In this document: positions 1 through 6,422 of the stretch, piece after piece | Layout: the number at the start of each line of letters is the position of its first letter | How positions within the stretch are numbered: the first letter of the stretch is position 1 | Source: Prolixibacteraceae bacterium | GTDB lineage: Bacteria > Bacteroidota > Bacteroidia > Bacteroidales > Prolixibacteraceae | Length of the DNA: 8,544 nt | Direction: 5' to 3' | NCBI GenBank assembly: GCA_003450125.1 | Contig: DMFR01000204.1 | Span: 1-8,544, forward strand | Notes under the pieces: model-generated | What the model was told of the DNA's origin: nothing | Database searches by the model: none | Seen by the model: the letters and a program-made list of their open reading frames with translations, nothing else | Translations under genes and position numbers: made by a program

Positions 1-75
1 GGTCTAAACGCCTATACCAATTAGTTTAAGTAGTTAGGTAAAGATCATTCAAAAAAAGTAATATTTTTACATCAT

Positions 76-110
76 TATCAAAAAAAATATCCATAGGATA
101 CTTTTTGATA
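76..110. repeat. Imperfect inverted repeat upstream of the corrinoid protein gene
   Basis: The left arm (76-92) and right arm (96-110) are reverse complements apart from two extra A/T positions. The outer arms TATCAAAAA and TTTTTGATA pair over 9 bp, the inner arms TATCC and GGATA over 5 bp, and the loop is ATA. It ends 37 bp before the ATG at 148. It could be an operator, a weak AT-rich hairpin in the 5' leader, or the end of an upstream transcript. It lacks the GC-rich stem and long T run of a standard terminator, so a regulatory site seems at least as likely. Confidence 0.45.
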
Positions 111-116
111 TCTTTA
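109..116 (+). promoter_or_regulatory. Possible -7 promoter element for the corrinoid protein gene
   Basis: TATCTTTA matches the Bacteroidota -7 consensus TAnnTTTG except at the last base. It lies about 30 bp before the ATG at 148 and overlaps the edge of the inverted repeat at 76-110. I see no good TTTG-type -33 element at the usual 19-21 bp spacing, so this is tentative. If it is real, the palindrome would sit in the promoter and could bind a repressor. Confidence 0.25.
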
Positions 117-147
117 CTTTATTAACACTAAACCAAATAACCGCGAT

Positions 148-816
148 ATGAACGAATTACTGAATAAACTGGCTGAATGCATTGAATTTGGCAAGATCAA
201 TTTAGCATCGCCTTATCCACCACAAATGAAAGGACAAGAGGGAGCCGATGAAATCACACGCCGCGCCCTTGAGGAGGGAGTGCTTCCACAGCAAATCTTA
301 ACGGATGGTTTAATGCCCGGCATGGAACGCATTGGATTGAAGTTTCGTGAAAACAAGGTATTTGTGCCCCAGGTATTGATGTCGGCCAAGGCCATGAGTA
401 CAGCCCTTGTCCATTTAAAACCCCATTTCCTGTCAGGAGCTGCCAAACAAAAAGGAACTTTTATAATTGGTACGGTGCTGGGAGACTTGCATGACATTGG
501 TAAAAACCTTGTGGGAATGATGGTGGAAGGAAACGGCTATAAAGTTGTTGATCTTGGAACGGACGTAAGCTCTGAGAAATTCATCGAAGCGGTGAAAGAA
601 AACCCCGAAGCAGTGGTGGGTTTGTCGGCCTTGCTCACCACAACGATGGTCAACATGGAAAAGATCACCAGGGAGATCAAGCAAGCGGTTCCCGGAACCT
701 ATGTCACCATAGGAGGAGCCCCTGTAAATGAAGATTTCTGTTTGAAAATAGGCGCTGACAATTATTCTCCAGATCCGCAAGGAGTGGTGGAATATTTAAA
801 CAGCAAGATAGCATAA
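148..816 (+). CDS. Stand-alone corrinoid (cobalamin-binding) methyltransferase protein, MtbC/MttC/MetH-like
   Basis: This 222-residue cytoplasmic protein carries a methyl group on cobalamin between a methyl donor and an acceptor enzyme. Residues 1 to about 90 resemble the helical cap domain (B12-binding_2) that shields the methyl group. Residues about 102-222 form the Rossmann-like B12 domain. The base-off/His-on signature DxHxxG is present as D113, H115, G118 (GDLHDIGKN), so H115 should be the lower cobalt ligand. The other two family signatures also appear: GLSALLTTT at about 158-166 and GGAPV at 189-193. The length is normal for the MtaC/MtbC/MttC group. The next two plus-strand genes encode a homocysteine methyltransferase and a MetH-type activation protein, so the likely role is the B12 subunit of a split methionine synthase. 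A role with a methylamine, betaine or methoxy-compound methyltransferase cannot be excluded, because the donor enzyme is not in the window. Confidence 0.93.
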   Translation: MNELLNKLAECIEFGKINLASPYPPQMKGQEGADEITRRALEEGVLPQQILTDGLMPGMERIGLKFRENKVFVPQVLMSAKAMSTALVHLKPHFLSGAAKQKGTFIIGTVLGDLHDIGKNLVGMMVEGNGYKVVDLGTDVSSEKFIEAVKENPEAVVGLSALLTTTMVNMEKITREIKQAVPGTYVTIGGAPVNEDFCLKIGADNYSPDPQGVVEYLNSKIA

Positions 817-846
817 AGGGCAGGGAGCACGGGGCTTGGGGCAAGG

Positions 847-930
847 TGAGAAGATGGAGAATTGAGAAGGTGAGAAAATGAGAAATGAGAAGGTTAGAAA
901 GGGGAGAGTGAAAGTGTGTGAAAATGAGAA
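847..930 (+). repeat. Degenerate 8-bp-period purine-rich tandem array (TGAGAAnn)
   Basis: TGAGAA occurs at 847, 863, 871, 879, 886 and 925. Related units TGGAGA at 855 and TTAGAA at 894 fill gaps, so starts fall about every 8 bp from 847 to 899. A looser continuation to 930 includes TGAAAA at 919. The plus strand is almost entirely purine apart from the T of each unit. It lies 31 bp after the stop of the corrinoid gene. No open frame here looks protein-like on either strand. Function is unknown; it may be a slippage-derived intergenic repeat. Confidence 0.7.
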
Positions 931-952
931 ATAGGATTCTCCAGTGCAACTA

Positions 953-1043
953 TTTAACCATTTAACCATCCAACATTAAATAATTAACGATTAATGATTG
1001 CAGATTAACGATTTAACCATCCAACCATTTAACCATTAACATT
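953..1043 (+). repeat. Interrupted 8-bp-period array (TTTAACCA / TCCAACCA)
   Basis: Octamers TTTAACCA (953), TTTAACCA (961) and TCCAACAT (969) run head to tail. After a divergent stretch the pattern resumes in the same style: TTTAACCA (1012), TCCAACCA (1020), TTTAACCA (1028), TTAACATT (1036). Inside the interruption, ATTAACGATT occurs at 983-992 and again at 1004-1013. The array ends just before the homocysteine methyltransferase start and overlaps its alternative TTG codon. It has a different unit from the neighbouring purine-rich array but the same 8-bp period. I see no known mobile element termini. Confidence 0.7.
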
Positions 1044-1056
1044 GAAAAACATTACC

Positions 1057-1959
1057 ATGAACACGATCATTCAGGAAATAAACAAAGGGAAAGCGCTCGT
1101 TTCTGACGGGGCATGGGGAACATTCCTCCAGCAAAAGGGATTGGCCCCCCGTGAATGTCCCGAAGAGTGGAATATAACAAGGGCAGCTGATGTTTTGGAT
1201 ATTGCCCAAAGTTATATTGAAGCAGGCGCCCACATGATTGAGACCAACAGCTTTGGGGGCAACTATTTCAAGCTTAAAAATTATGGACTGGAAGATCGGG
1301 TTTATGAGATCAACAAGGCGGCAGCCCAGATAAGCCGTAAGGCTGCCGGCCCTGATCATTTTGTACTGGGTTCGGTAGGGCCGACAGGCAAGATGCTCAT
1401 GATGGAAGAGGTGACCGAAGAGGAACTGTACGATGCCTTCAAGGCTCAATCTGTGGCTCTTGAAGCCGGTGGAGCGGATGCCATTGTGATTGAAACGATG
1501 ACCGATATAGAGGAAGCCCGTATTGCCGTAAAAGCGGTTAAAGAAAATACCCGGTGTGCTGTATTCTGCACCATGACCTTTGATAAGATTATCGGGGGAG
1601 CATACCGTACGATGATGGGCATTTCACCCACCGAGATGACTGAAGCACTAGTGGAAGCGGGCGCTGATGTGATTGGGGCCAACTGTGGAAACGGCATAGC
1701 GGACATGATCGGTATTGTAAAAGAAATCAGGGAAGTAAATGCACAAATTCCCATTCTGATACATGCCAATGCAGGCCTGCCCCATTATCATGAGGGCGCT
1801 ACTACTTTTCCTGAAACCCCAGACGACATGGCTTCAAGGGTAAAAGAAATCATTGTAGCGGGAGCCAACATCATAGGTGGTTGCTGTGGTACAACCCCCG
1901 ATCATATCAGCAAGGTTGGACAGGTCGTAAAAAGTCTTGAAGGCCCAATAAGCCATTGA
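1057..1959 (+). CDS. Stand-alone homocysteine S-methyltransferase (MetH N-terminal-type module)
   Basis: This cytoplasmic zinc enzyme transfers a methyl group to homocysteine to give methionine. At about 300 residues it is one homocysteine-binding TIM barrel and nothing more. Numbered from the ATG at 1057, visible hallmarks are the N-terminal SDGAWGTFLQ motif (about 16-25), the IETNSFGGN segment (about 61-69), GANCGNG with C210, and GGCCGTTPDHI with C276 and C277. C210, C276 and C277 match the three zinc-binding cysteines of the family. I prefer the ATG at 1057 over an in-frame TTG at 1042, because the TTG lies in the end of the upstream octamer array and the barrel motif starts only after the ATG. 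The corrinoid gene before it and the MetH-activation gene 36 bp after it suggest that it takes methyl from the corrinoid protein. A B12-independent use of another methyl donor is less likely. Confidence 0.92.
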   Translation: MNTIIQEINKGKALVSDGAWGTFLQQKGLAPRECPEEWNITRAADVLDIAQSYIEAGAHMIETNSFGGNYFKLKNYGLEDRVYEINKAAAQISRKAAGPDHFVLGSVGPTGKMLMMEEVTEEELYDAFKAQSVALEAGGADAIVIETMTDIEEARIAVKAVKENTRCAVFCTMTFDKIIGGAYRTMMGISPTEMTEALVEAGADVIGANCGNGIADMIGIVKEIREVNAQIPILIHANAGLPHYHEGATTFPETPDDMASRVKEIIVAGANIIGGCCGTTPDHISKVGQVVKSLEGPISH

Positions 1960-1995
1960 TTGTTCGTCCAGTTAGAAAACTTATGAATATCTTTC

Positions 1996-2691
1996 ATGAC
2001 CCAGGAATTCACATATTCGTTTGAAGAACTCACTATAGATAGAAGTTACCTCTCTGCCATCCTTGGATTCCCGGATGGTAATCTTCCAGAACCCTTTGAT
2101 GAGTATGTAGCCGAGGCTATACAGAAGGCTGAAATCCTATGTGACATACAGGGAGCCTTTTGCTTTACTGAAAGTATGGAGTTTACTTCCGACAACAGCC
2201 ATCTTGTAGTTGATGGAATTGAATTTGGCATCGGCAAAACCGTAGCCAAGGAGTTAAGAAATAGCAATAAAGCTGCCTTTTTTATTTGTACCGCCGGGGA
2301 AAGGATGAGTCGCTACTCCCAGAAAATGTTAAAAGGCGAGAATCCCGTTTTAGGCTATGTGTTGGACGTATTGGGGTCTATGATTGTGGAAGCAGCTACC
2401 GATGAACTGCAGAAAGAGATCAAACAGATTGCCTTTACACAAGGATTTTCGATTACCAATCGCTACAGTCCGGGTTATTGTAAGTGGAGCGTTGGTGACC
2501 AACATAAACTTTTTTCCTTCTTTCCTGTTAATTGTTGTGGGATTAGGCTTACAGAATCGGCATTGATGCATCCCATCAAATCAGTGAGTGGTATTATTGG
2601 CATTGGGAAAGAAGTTAAGTTCAGGCAATATACCTGTGACCTGTGTAACCAGGTAGATTGTTTCCATAAAAACCACCAAAGAATGATTTGA
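1996..2691 (+). CDS. Stand-alone MetH activation-domain-like protein (cobalamin reactivation) with C-terminal Cys cluster
   Basis: This 231-residue protein resembles the C-terminal SAM-binding activation domain of methionine synthase, which reductively remethylates inactive cob(II)alamin. The key block is RYSPGYCKW at 156-164, matching the R-x-x-PGY SAM-binding motif of MetH. It is followed by CGIRLTES at 181-188 and M-x-P-x-x-SVSG at 191-199, which align with the KLTES...MWP...SVSG region of E. coli MetH. The tail carries C214, C217 and C222 (C-x2-C-x4-C) with H224 nearby, which the E. coli MetH domain lacks and which could hold a metal or Fe-S cluster (inference). The gene begins 36 bp after the homocysteine methyltransferase stop on the same strand, consistent with co-transcription. 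Its likely partner is the corrinoid protein at 148-816. The electron donor is unknown; MetH uses flavodoxin. The ATG at 1996 is the only start that keeps the whole N-terminus in frame without overlapping the upstream gene. Confidence 0.85.
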   Translation: MTQEFTYSFEELTIDRSYLSAILGFPDGNLPEPFDEYVAEAIQKAEILCDIQGAFCFTESMEFTSDNSHLVVDGIEFGIGKTVAKELRNSNKAAFFICTAGERMSRYSQKMLKGENPVLGYVLDVLGSMIVEAATDELQKEIKQIAFTQGFSITNRYSPGYCKWSVGDQHKLFSFFPVNCCGIRLTESALMHPIKSVSGIIGIGKEVKFRQYTCDLCNQVDCFHKNHQRMI

Positions 2692-2713
2692 TCTTTGCCT
2701 CGATTGAATATTT

Positions 2714-2752
2714 ATTTTCCAGATTGTAAATGTAATTCACATTCAGGAAAAT
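2714..2752 (+). terminator. Possible weak hairpin with T-run after the methionine module
   Basis: ATTTTCC (2714-2720) pairs with GGAAAAT (2746-2752), and AATGT (2729-2733) pairs with ACATT (2739-2743) inside it, separated by an asymmetric internal loop. A T-rich run (2758-2768) follows 5 bp later. It lies 23 bp after the stop of the activation gene, where a terminator for the plus-strand cluster would be expected. The stem is AT-rich and interrupted, so it may instead be chance or part of the kinase gene leader. Confidence 0.3.
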
Positions 2753-2769
2753 ATATGTTTCTTTTTTTA

Positions 2770-2777
2770 TACCTTCG
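2770..2777 (+). promoter_or_regulatory. Possible -7 element for the sensor kinase gene
   Basis: TACCTTCG resembles the Bacteroidota -7 consensus TAnnTTTG with one mismatch and follows a run of T residues. It is about 62 bp before the kinase ATG at 2840. No matching -33 TTTG is evident at normal spacing, so support is limited to this one element and its position in the 148-bp intergenic gap. Confidence 0.3.
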
Positions 2778-2839
2778 GCAGGAAATAAGATGGTTAGAAT
2801 ATCCAAAGGAAAAATAAAATTCTATTCTTAGCAAACAGA

Positions 2840-5800
2840 ATGAGAAGAGAGAAAGTGATGAAGGTTGTGTTTTTTTGTTTCTATGCCCTTCTGATAGCAG
2901 TTAACTTACCAGGACAATCCACCCCTATCGAATTCGACCATTACTCCACCAGGGACGGTTTATCGAATGGATACATCAATTCCATTCTACAGGATTCCGA
3001 AGGCTTTATTTGGATAGGCACTTCCAACGGCTTAAACCGTTTTGACGGCATGAATTTTAAATCCTATTATTTCAGTCCCAAAGACACTACAACTATTCCA
3101 GGCAGCATGGTAACGGCTATGGTGGAAGATGAGCAGCACAATATATGGGTGATGACCAGTAATGGTTTGTGTGTTTATGAAAGGAATATGGATCACTTTT
3201 CAAGAAAATCAATCCTTGTAAAGGGGAAAAAACTAAGCGATTATTACCTTTATACTTGTTTGGCCGACAGCAAAGGCTATCTGTGGTTTTCGGCAGCCAA
3301 CCAAGGCATTTTCCGTTTTAAGATATACAACAATTCCAATATTTTATCTAGGATGGTCTATGCGGAAAGATTCGATCTGGATGAGCAAGATGTTGATCCG
3401 GTGAACAAAAATAATATATTTTCAATTATTGAGGACAAGGATGGCAAAATATGGGTAGCAGGCTTTGGCAATCAGCTCTATTATCTGGACAGGCAGCAAA
3501 ATAAATTCATTTCTCAACCCATCAAATATGCGGAGGCGAATAAATTCAGCAATAAACGCAAAGGTTTGTTTATCGATCATGATGGGGATCTATTTGTCAC
3601 TATTGAAGACAATGGACTGTTGGTATGGGATCGAAGACACAATAATTTTAATCTATACAAACCGGAGGGCTATGGCAAAGGCCTCAAAGGAAAGGTTTTA
3701 TTCGCCCTTGCTGAAGATAAAGATGGATTAATCTGGATAGGTGACCGAAATAATGAAGGGATCACCATTTTTAACAAAAAGACAGGAAGATTTAATTCCA
3801 TCCAGTCGGATCCATTTGATCCCTATTCTCTCATTACCAATAAGATTAATACAATATACAGGGATCATACCGGATCGATATGGGTAGGCACAATTATTGG
3901 GGTTAATAAATACAGTCCCGGCAAATCAAAATTCAATCGGTACTATAGTGTTTCAAACCAACCCTACAAATTGAGCTTTAACAACACCCTCTGTTTTGCT
4001 GAAGGAAAAGAAGGTGTGATCTGGATCGGGACAGATGGCGGTGGGCTGAATAAAATGGAACGGAAAACAGGCAAGTTTTCATCATACGTGCATGATCCTA
4101 CCAATGCTAATTCGCCAAACAGCAATGCCATTATTTCAGTTTGTGAAGATCATGAGGGAACTTTGTGGCTAGGAACCTTTCACGGAGGGCTGGAAAGCCT
4201 GAAAGATGGAAAATTTAAAGCTTATCTTCCCGATGCTTCCAATCCATATTCAATTTCCAATAGAAATATATGGTATGTCCTTGAAGACAGTAAGCAAAAC
4301 TTTTGGTTGGGTACATTAAGCAGTGGCATTGAATTGTTTGACAGAAAGACAGGGCGGTTTTATCATTTCTCCCATAAAGCTGGCGATTCAACTAGCATTT
4401 GTAATAATTCAATCTATGGCCTTTATGAAGATAGTAAGCACAACTTATACATTACCAGTAATTATGGCGTGAGTATCCTTGATTTGAATGCCTACGATTT
4501 TTCAAAAATGCCCATTGCTATTAAATTTCGAAACTTACATCATGTTGAAAACAAGAATAGTCTTAGCAGCAGCAATGTTTATTGTGTAAGGGAAGATAAT
4601 GCTGGCAACCTATGGTTTGGAACCATGGGTTCAGGACTCGATCAATTGGATGTAACGACAGGAAAATTCACCAACTATTCAACCAACGATGGATTACCGG
4701 GAAATTCGATCACTTCCATACTTGTTGACAGCTTGAATAATTTATGGCTGGCAACGGATAAAGGATTAGCCAAGTTTAATCCTAAGACTAAAGCTATCGT
4801 TGTTTTTGATCCCAAGGATGGCTTACAAAACATGGGGTTAAAAAGCTGGGCGTTAAAGACAAAGGACGGTGAAATGTTTTTTGGCGGCCCTGATGGGTTT
4901 AATTCATTTTACCCTAACCGGATCAATTACAACCAAAATCAAAACAAACCACCTGTTGTGATCACAGGGTTGAAAATTTTCAACAACCCTGTAGAAATCA
5001 ATGAGCAATTCAACAAAAGAACCCTTTTAACCAAGGCGATTAATGAAAGTAAGGAATTGGTATTGACACACAATGAGAACTTCTTTACTTTTGAGTTTGC
5101 TGCCCTTGATTATACAACCCCTGAAAAGAACAATTATGCCTATAAGATGGAGGGCTTTGACAAGGAATGGGTGCAGTGTGGAACTAAAGTTGAGGCCAAC
5201 TACACCAATCTTGATCCTGGAGAATATACCTTGAGGGTAAAAGCTTCCAACAATGATGGGATATGGAATGAACAGGGAACCTCCATTAAAGTGATCATCC
5301 TGCCTCCTTGGTGGGAAACCTGGTGGTTCAGGCTAATCATGGGACTTTCTGTAATCATTATACTCACTTCGATCTATTATGAACGTATCCGGCAATATAA
5401 AAACCAGAAGGTATTGCTTGAAAAGCTGGTGGCACAGAAAACAGCTGAATTACAGCACATGAATACTGTGTTGGTAAAACAAGCCGAAGAACTGAATCAA
5501 ACCAATGCCCTTCTTGAAGAAAGACAAGAGCAGATTGAATTACAAAGTGAGGAATTATTGGCGCAAAAAGAGTCCCTCATTACCATGAACAATGAATTAC
5601 ACGACCTGAATATCACCAAAGACAAATTCTTTTCAATTATTGCCCACGATATCAAGAATCCGTTTAACGCGATTCTGGGTTTCACTTCTTTACTGGAAGA
5701 AAATTACAAAGTTTGGACCGATGAAATGAAGCTTGAAATCATTGGTTTGGTTCACACCTCATCGAAGAACCTTTTCCAGTTATTGGATAACCTTTTACAA

Positions 5801-6301
5801 TGGTCCCGCTCCCAACGTGGAATTATTGAATTTAATCCAAAGAGAACCGATTTGAATGCTTTATTGTCAAATGTGATTGAATTAATGAAAGTTACTGCCG
5901 AATCTAAAAATATTCAATTAGAACTTAACCTTCCTGAAAATGAATTGAACGTATATGCTGACTGGCAAATGCTAGACACCATCCTGCGTAATATCATTGG
6001 CAATGCTTTAAAATTTACCCATACGGAAGGAATGGTTGAAGTTATGGCTGAAACAATAGATGATTTTGTATTACTGAAGATCGTTGACAATGGTGTTGGG
6101 ATGAAAAATGAAGTTAAAGATAAGCTATTTAGAATTGATGCCAATTATACCTCTCCAGGTACCCAAAATGAAGTAGGCACTGGCCTTGGTCTTATCCTGG
6201 TGAAGGAATTTGTTGAAAAACATGGTGGTATGATCGGCGTTGAAAGTGAAGTAGGTAAAGGCAGTACTTTTTATTTTACCATTCCATTGGCAAAAAGGTA
6301 A
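2840..6301 (+). CDS. Membrane sensor histidine kinase with two-propeller periplasmic sensor (reg_prop / Y_Y_Y), non-hybrid
   Basis: This 1153-residue inner-membrane kinase should sense a periplasmic ligand and phosphorylate a response regulator. A signal peptide or N-terminal membrane segment spans about 7-26. About 14 reg_prop repeats (pattern ...ED..G.IW.GT..GL...) cover about 40-700, enough for two seven-bladed propellers as in Bacteroides HTCS sensors. A Y_Y_Y domain follows (about 742-821), then one membrane helix (about 829-847) and a coiled coil (about 850-925). The kinase core is complete: H-box with phospho-acceptor H936 (AHDIKNP), N-box with N1051 and N1055, G1 DNGVGM at 1083-1088, and G2 GTGLGL at 1113-1118. 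It ends at once after the ATPase domain. Unlike classical HTCS proteins it has no receiver and no AraC-type domain, and no regulator gene is adjacent. An ATG at 2858 is an equally good start for the signal peptide. In Bacteroides such sensors often bind glycans; the ligand here is unknown. Confidence 0.93.
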   Translation: MRREKVMKVVFFCFYALLIAVNLPGQSTPIEFDHYSTRDGLSNGYINSILQDSEGFIWIGTSNGLNRFDGMNFKSYYFSPKDTTTIPGSMVTAMVEDEQHNIWVMTSNGLCVYERNMDHFSRKSILVKGKKLSDYYLYTCLADSKGYLWFSAANQGIFRFKIYNNSNILSRMVYAERFDLDEQDVDPVNKNNIFSIIEDKDGKIWVAGFGNQLYYLDRQQNKFISQPIKYAEANKFSNKRKGLFIDHDGDLFVTIEDNGLLVWDRRHNNFNLYKPEGYGKGLKGKVLFALAEDKDGLIWIGDRNNEGITIFNKKTGRFNSIQSDPFDPYSLITNKINTIYRDHTGSIWVGTIIGVNKYSPGKSKFNRYYSVSNQPYKLSFNNTLCFAEGKEGVIWIGTDGGGLNKMERKTGKFSSYVHDPTNANSPNSNAIISVCEDHEGTLWLGTFHGGLESLKDGKFKAYLPDASNPYSISNRNIWYVLEDSKQNFWLGTLSSGIELFDRKTGRFYHFSHKAGDSTSICNNSIYGLYEDSKHNLYITSNYGVSILDLNAYDFSKMPIAIKFRNLHHVENKNSLSSSNVYCVREDNAGNLWFGTMGSGLDQLDVTTGKFTNYSTNDGLPGNSITSILVDSLNNLWLATDKGLAKFNPKTKAIVVFDPKDGLQNMGLKSWALKTKDGEMFFGGPDGFNSFYPNRINYNQNQNKPPVVITGLKIFNNPVEINEQFNKRTLLTKAINESKELVLTHNENFFTFEFAALDYTTPEKNNYAYKMEGFDKEWVQCGTKVEANYTNLDPGEYTLRVKASNNDGIWNEQGTSIKVIILPPWWETWWFRLIMGLSVIIILTSIYYERIRQYKNQKVLLEKLVAQKTAELQHMNTVLVKQAEELNQTNALLEERQEQIELQSEELLAQKESLITMNNELHDLNITKDKFFSIIAHDIKNPFNAILGFTSLLEENYKVWTDEMKLEIIGLVHTSSKNLFQLLDNLLQWSRSQRGIIEFNPKRTDLNALLSNVIELMKVTAESKNIQLELNLPENELNVYADWQMLDTILRNIIGNALKFTHTEGMVEVMAETIDDFVLLKIVDNGVGMKNEVKDKLFRIDANYTSPGTQNEVGTGLGLILVKEFVEKHGGMIGVESEVGKGSTFYFTIPLAKR

Positions 6302-6349
6302 TCTAAAATTGAATAACCCGGACTTATGAGAAGTCATTTGATAAAAGTA

Positions 6350-6382
6350 AAAGCCGCTAAAGTAGATTCCATTAGCGGCTTT
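6350..6382. terminator. Bidirectional intrinsic terminator between the kinase gene and argS
   Basis: AAAGCCGCTAA (6350-6360) and TTAGCGGCTTT (6372-6382) form a perfect 11-bp stem with an 11-nt loop. It begins 49 bp after the kinase stop and is 41 bp downstream of the argS stop on the minus strand. Read on the minus strand the stem is followed by a T-rich tail (TTTTACTTTT), and on the plus strand by a shorter CTTTC. It therefore fits a shared terminator that should work better for argS. Confidence 0.8.
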
Positions 6383-6422
6383 CAATTGTATCATTATTCT
6401 TACAACCCTGAATTTATTTTCC

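Larger units (their letters stand above)
1..147. other. AT-rich non-coding leader upstream of the corrinoid protein gene
   Basis: No convincing coding region is visible in this stretch on either strand. It is rich in A and T runs and contains the imperfect palindrome at 76-110 and weak promoter-like hexamers. I looked for the conserved core of a cobalamin or SAM riboswitch, which would fit a B12/methionine gene, and saw none. If a riboswitch exists it lies outside the window. Confidence 0.5.

Noticed and set aside
1..147. Cobalamin or SAM riboswitch in front of the B12/methionine genes
   Set aside because: No B12-box-like or SAM-I-like conserved core or multi-helix junction could be seen; only the simple AT-rich palindrome is present.
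704..949. Minus-strand open frame rich in Leu, Phe, His and Ser
   Set aside because: It is made largely from the reverse complement of the purine-rich repeat and the end of the corrinoid gene, with no recognisable domain.
847..1043. CRISPR array
   Set aside because: The units are only 8 bp and directly abutting or degenerate, with no uniform spacers and no cas genes.
1042..1056. TTG as the start of the homocysteine methyltransferase, adding five residues
   Set aside because: The codon falls inside the last unit of the octamer array, and the ATG at 1057 gives the normal family N-terminus.
1988..1995. TATCTTTC as a promoter -7 element for the activation gene
   Set aside because: It abuts the ATG at 1996, so transcription would begin inside the gene. 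Co-transcription from upstream is simpler.
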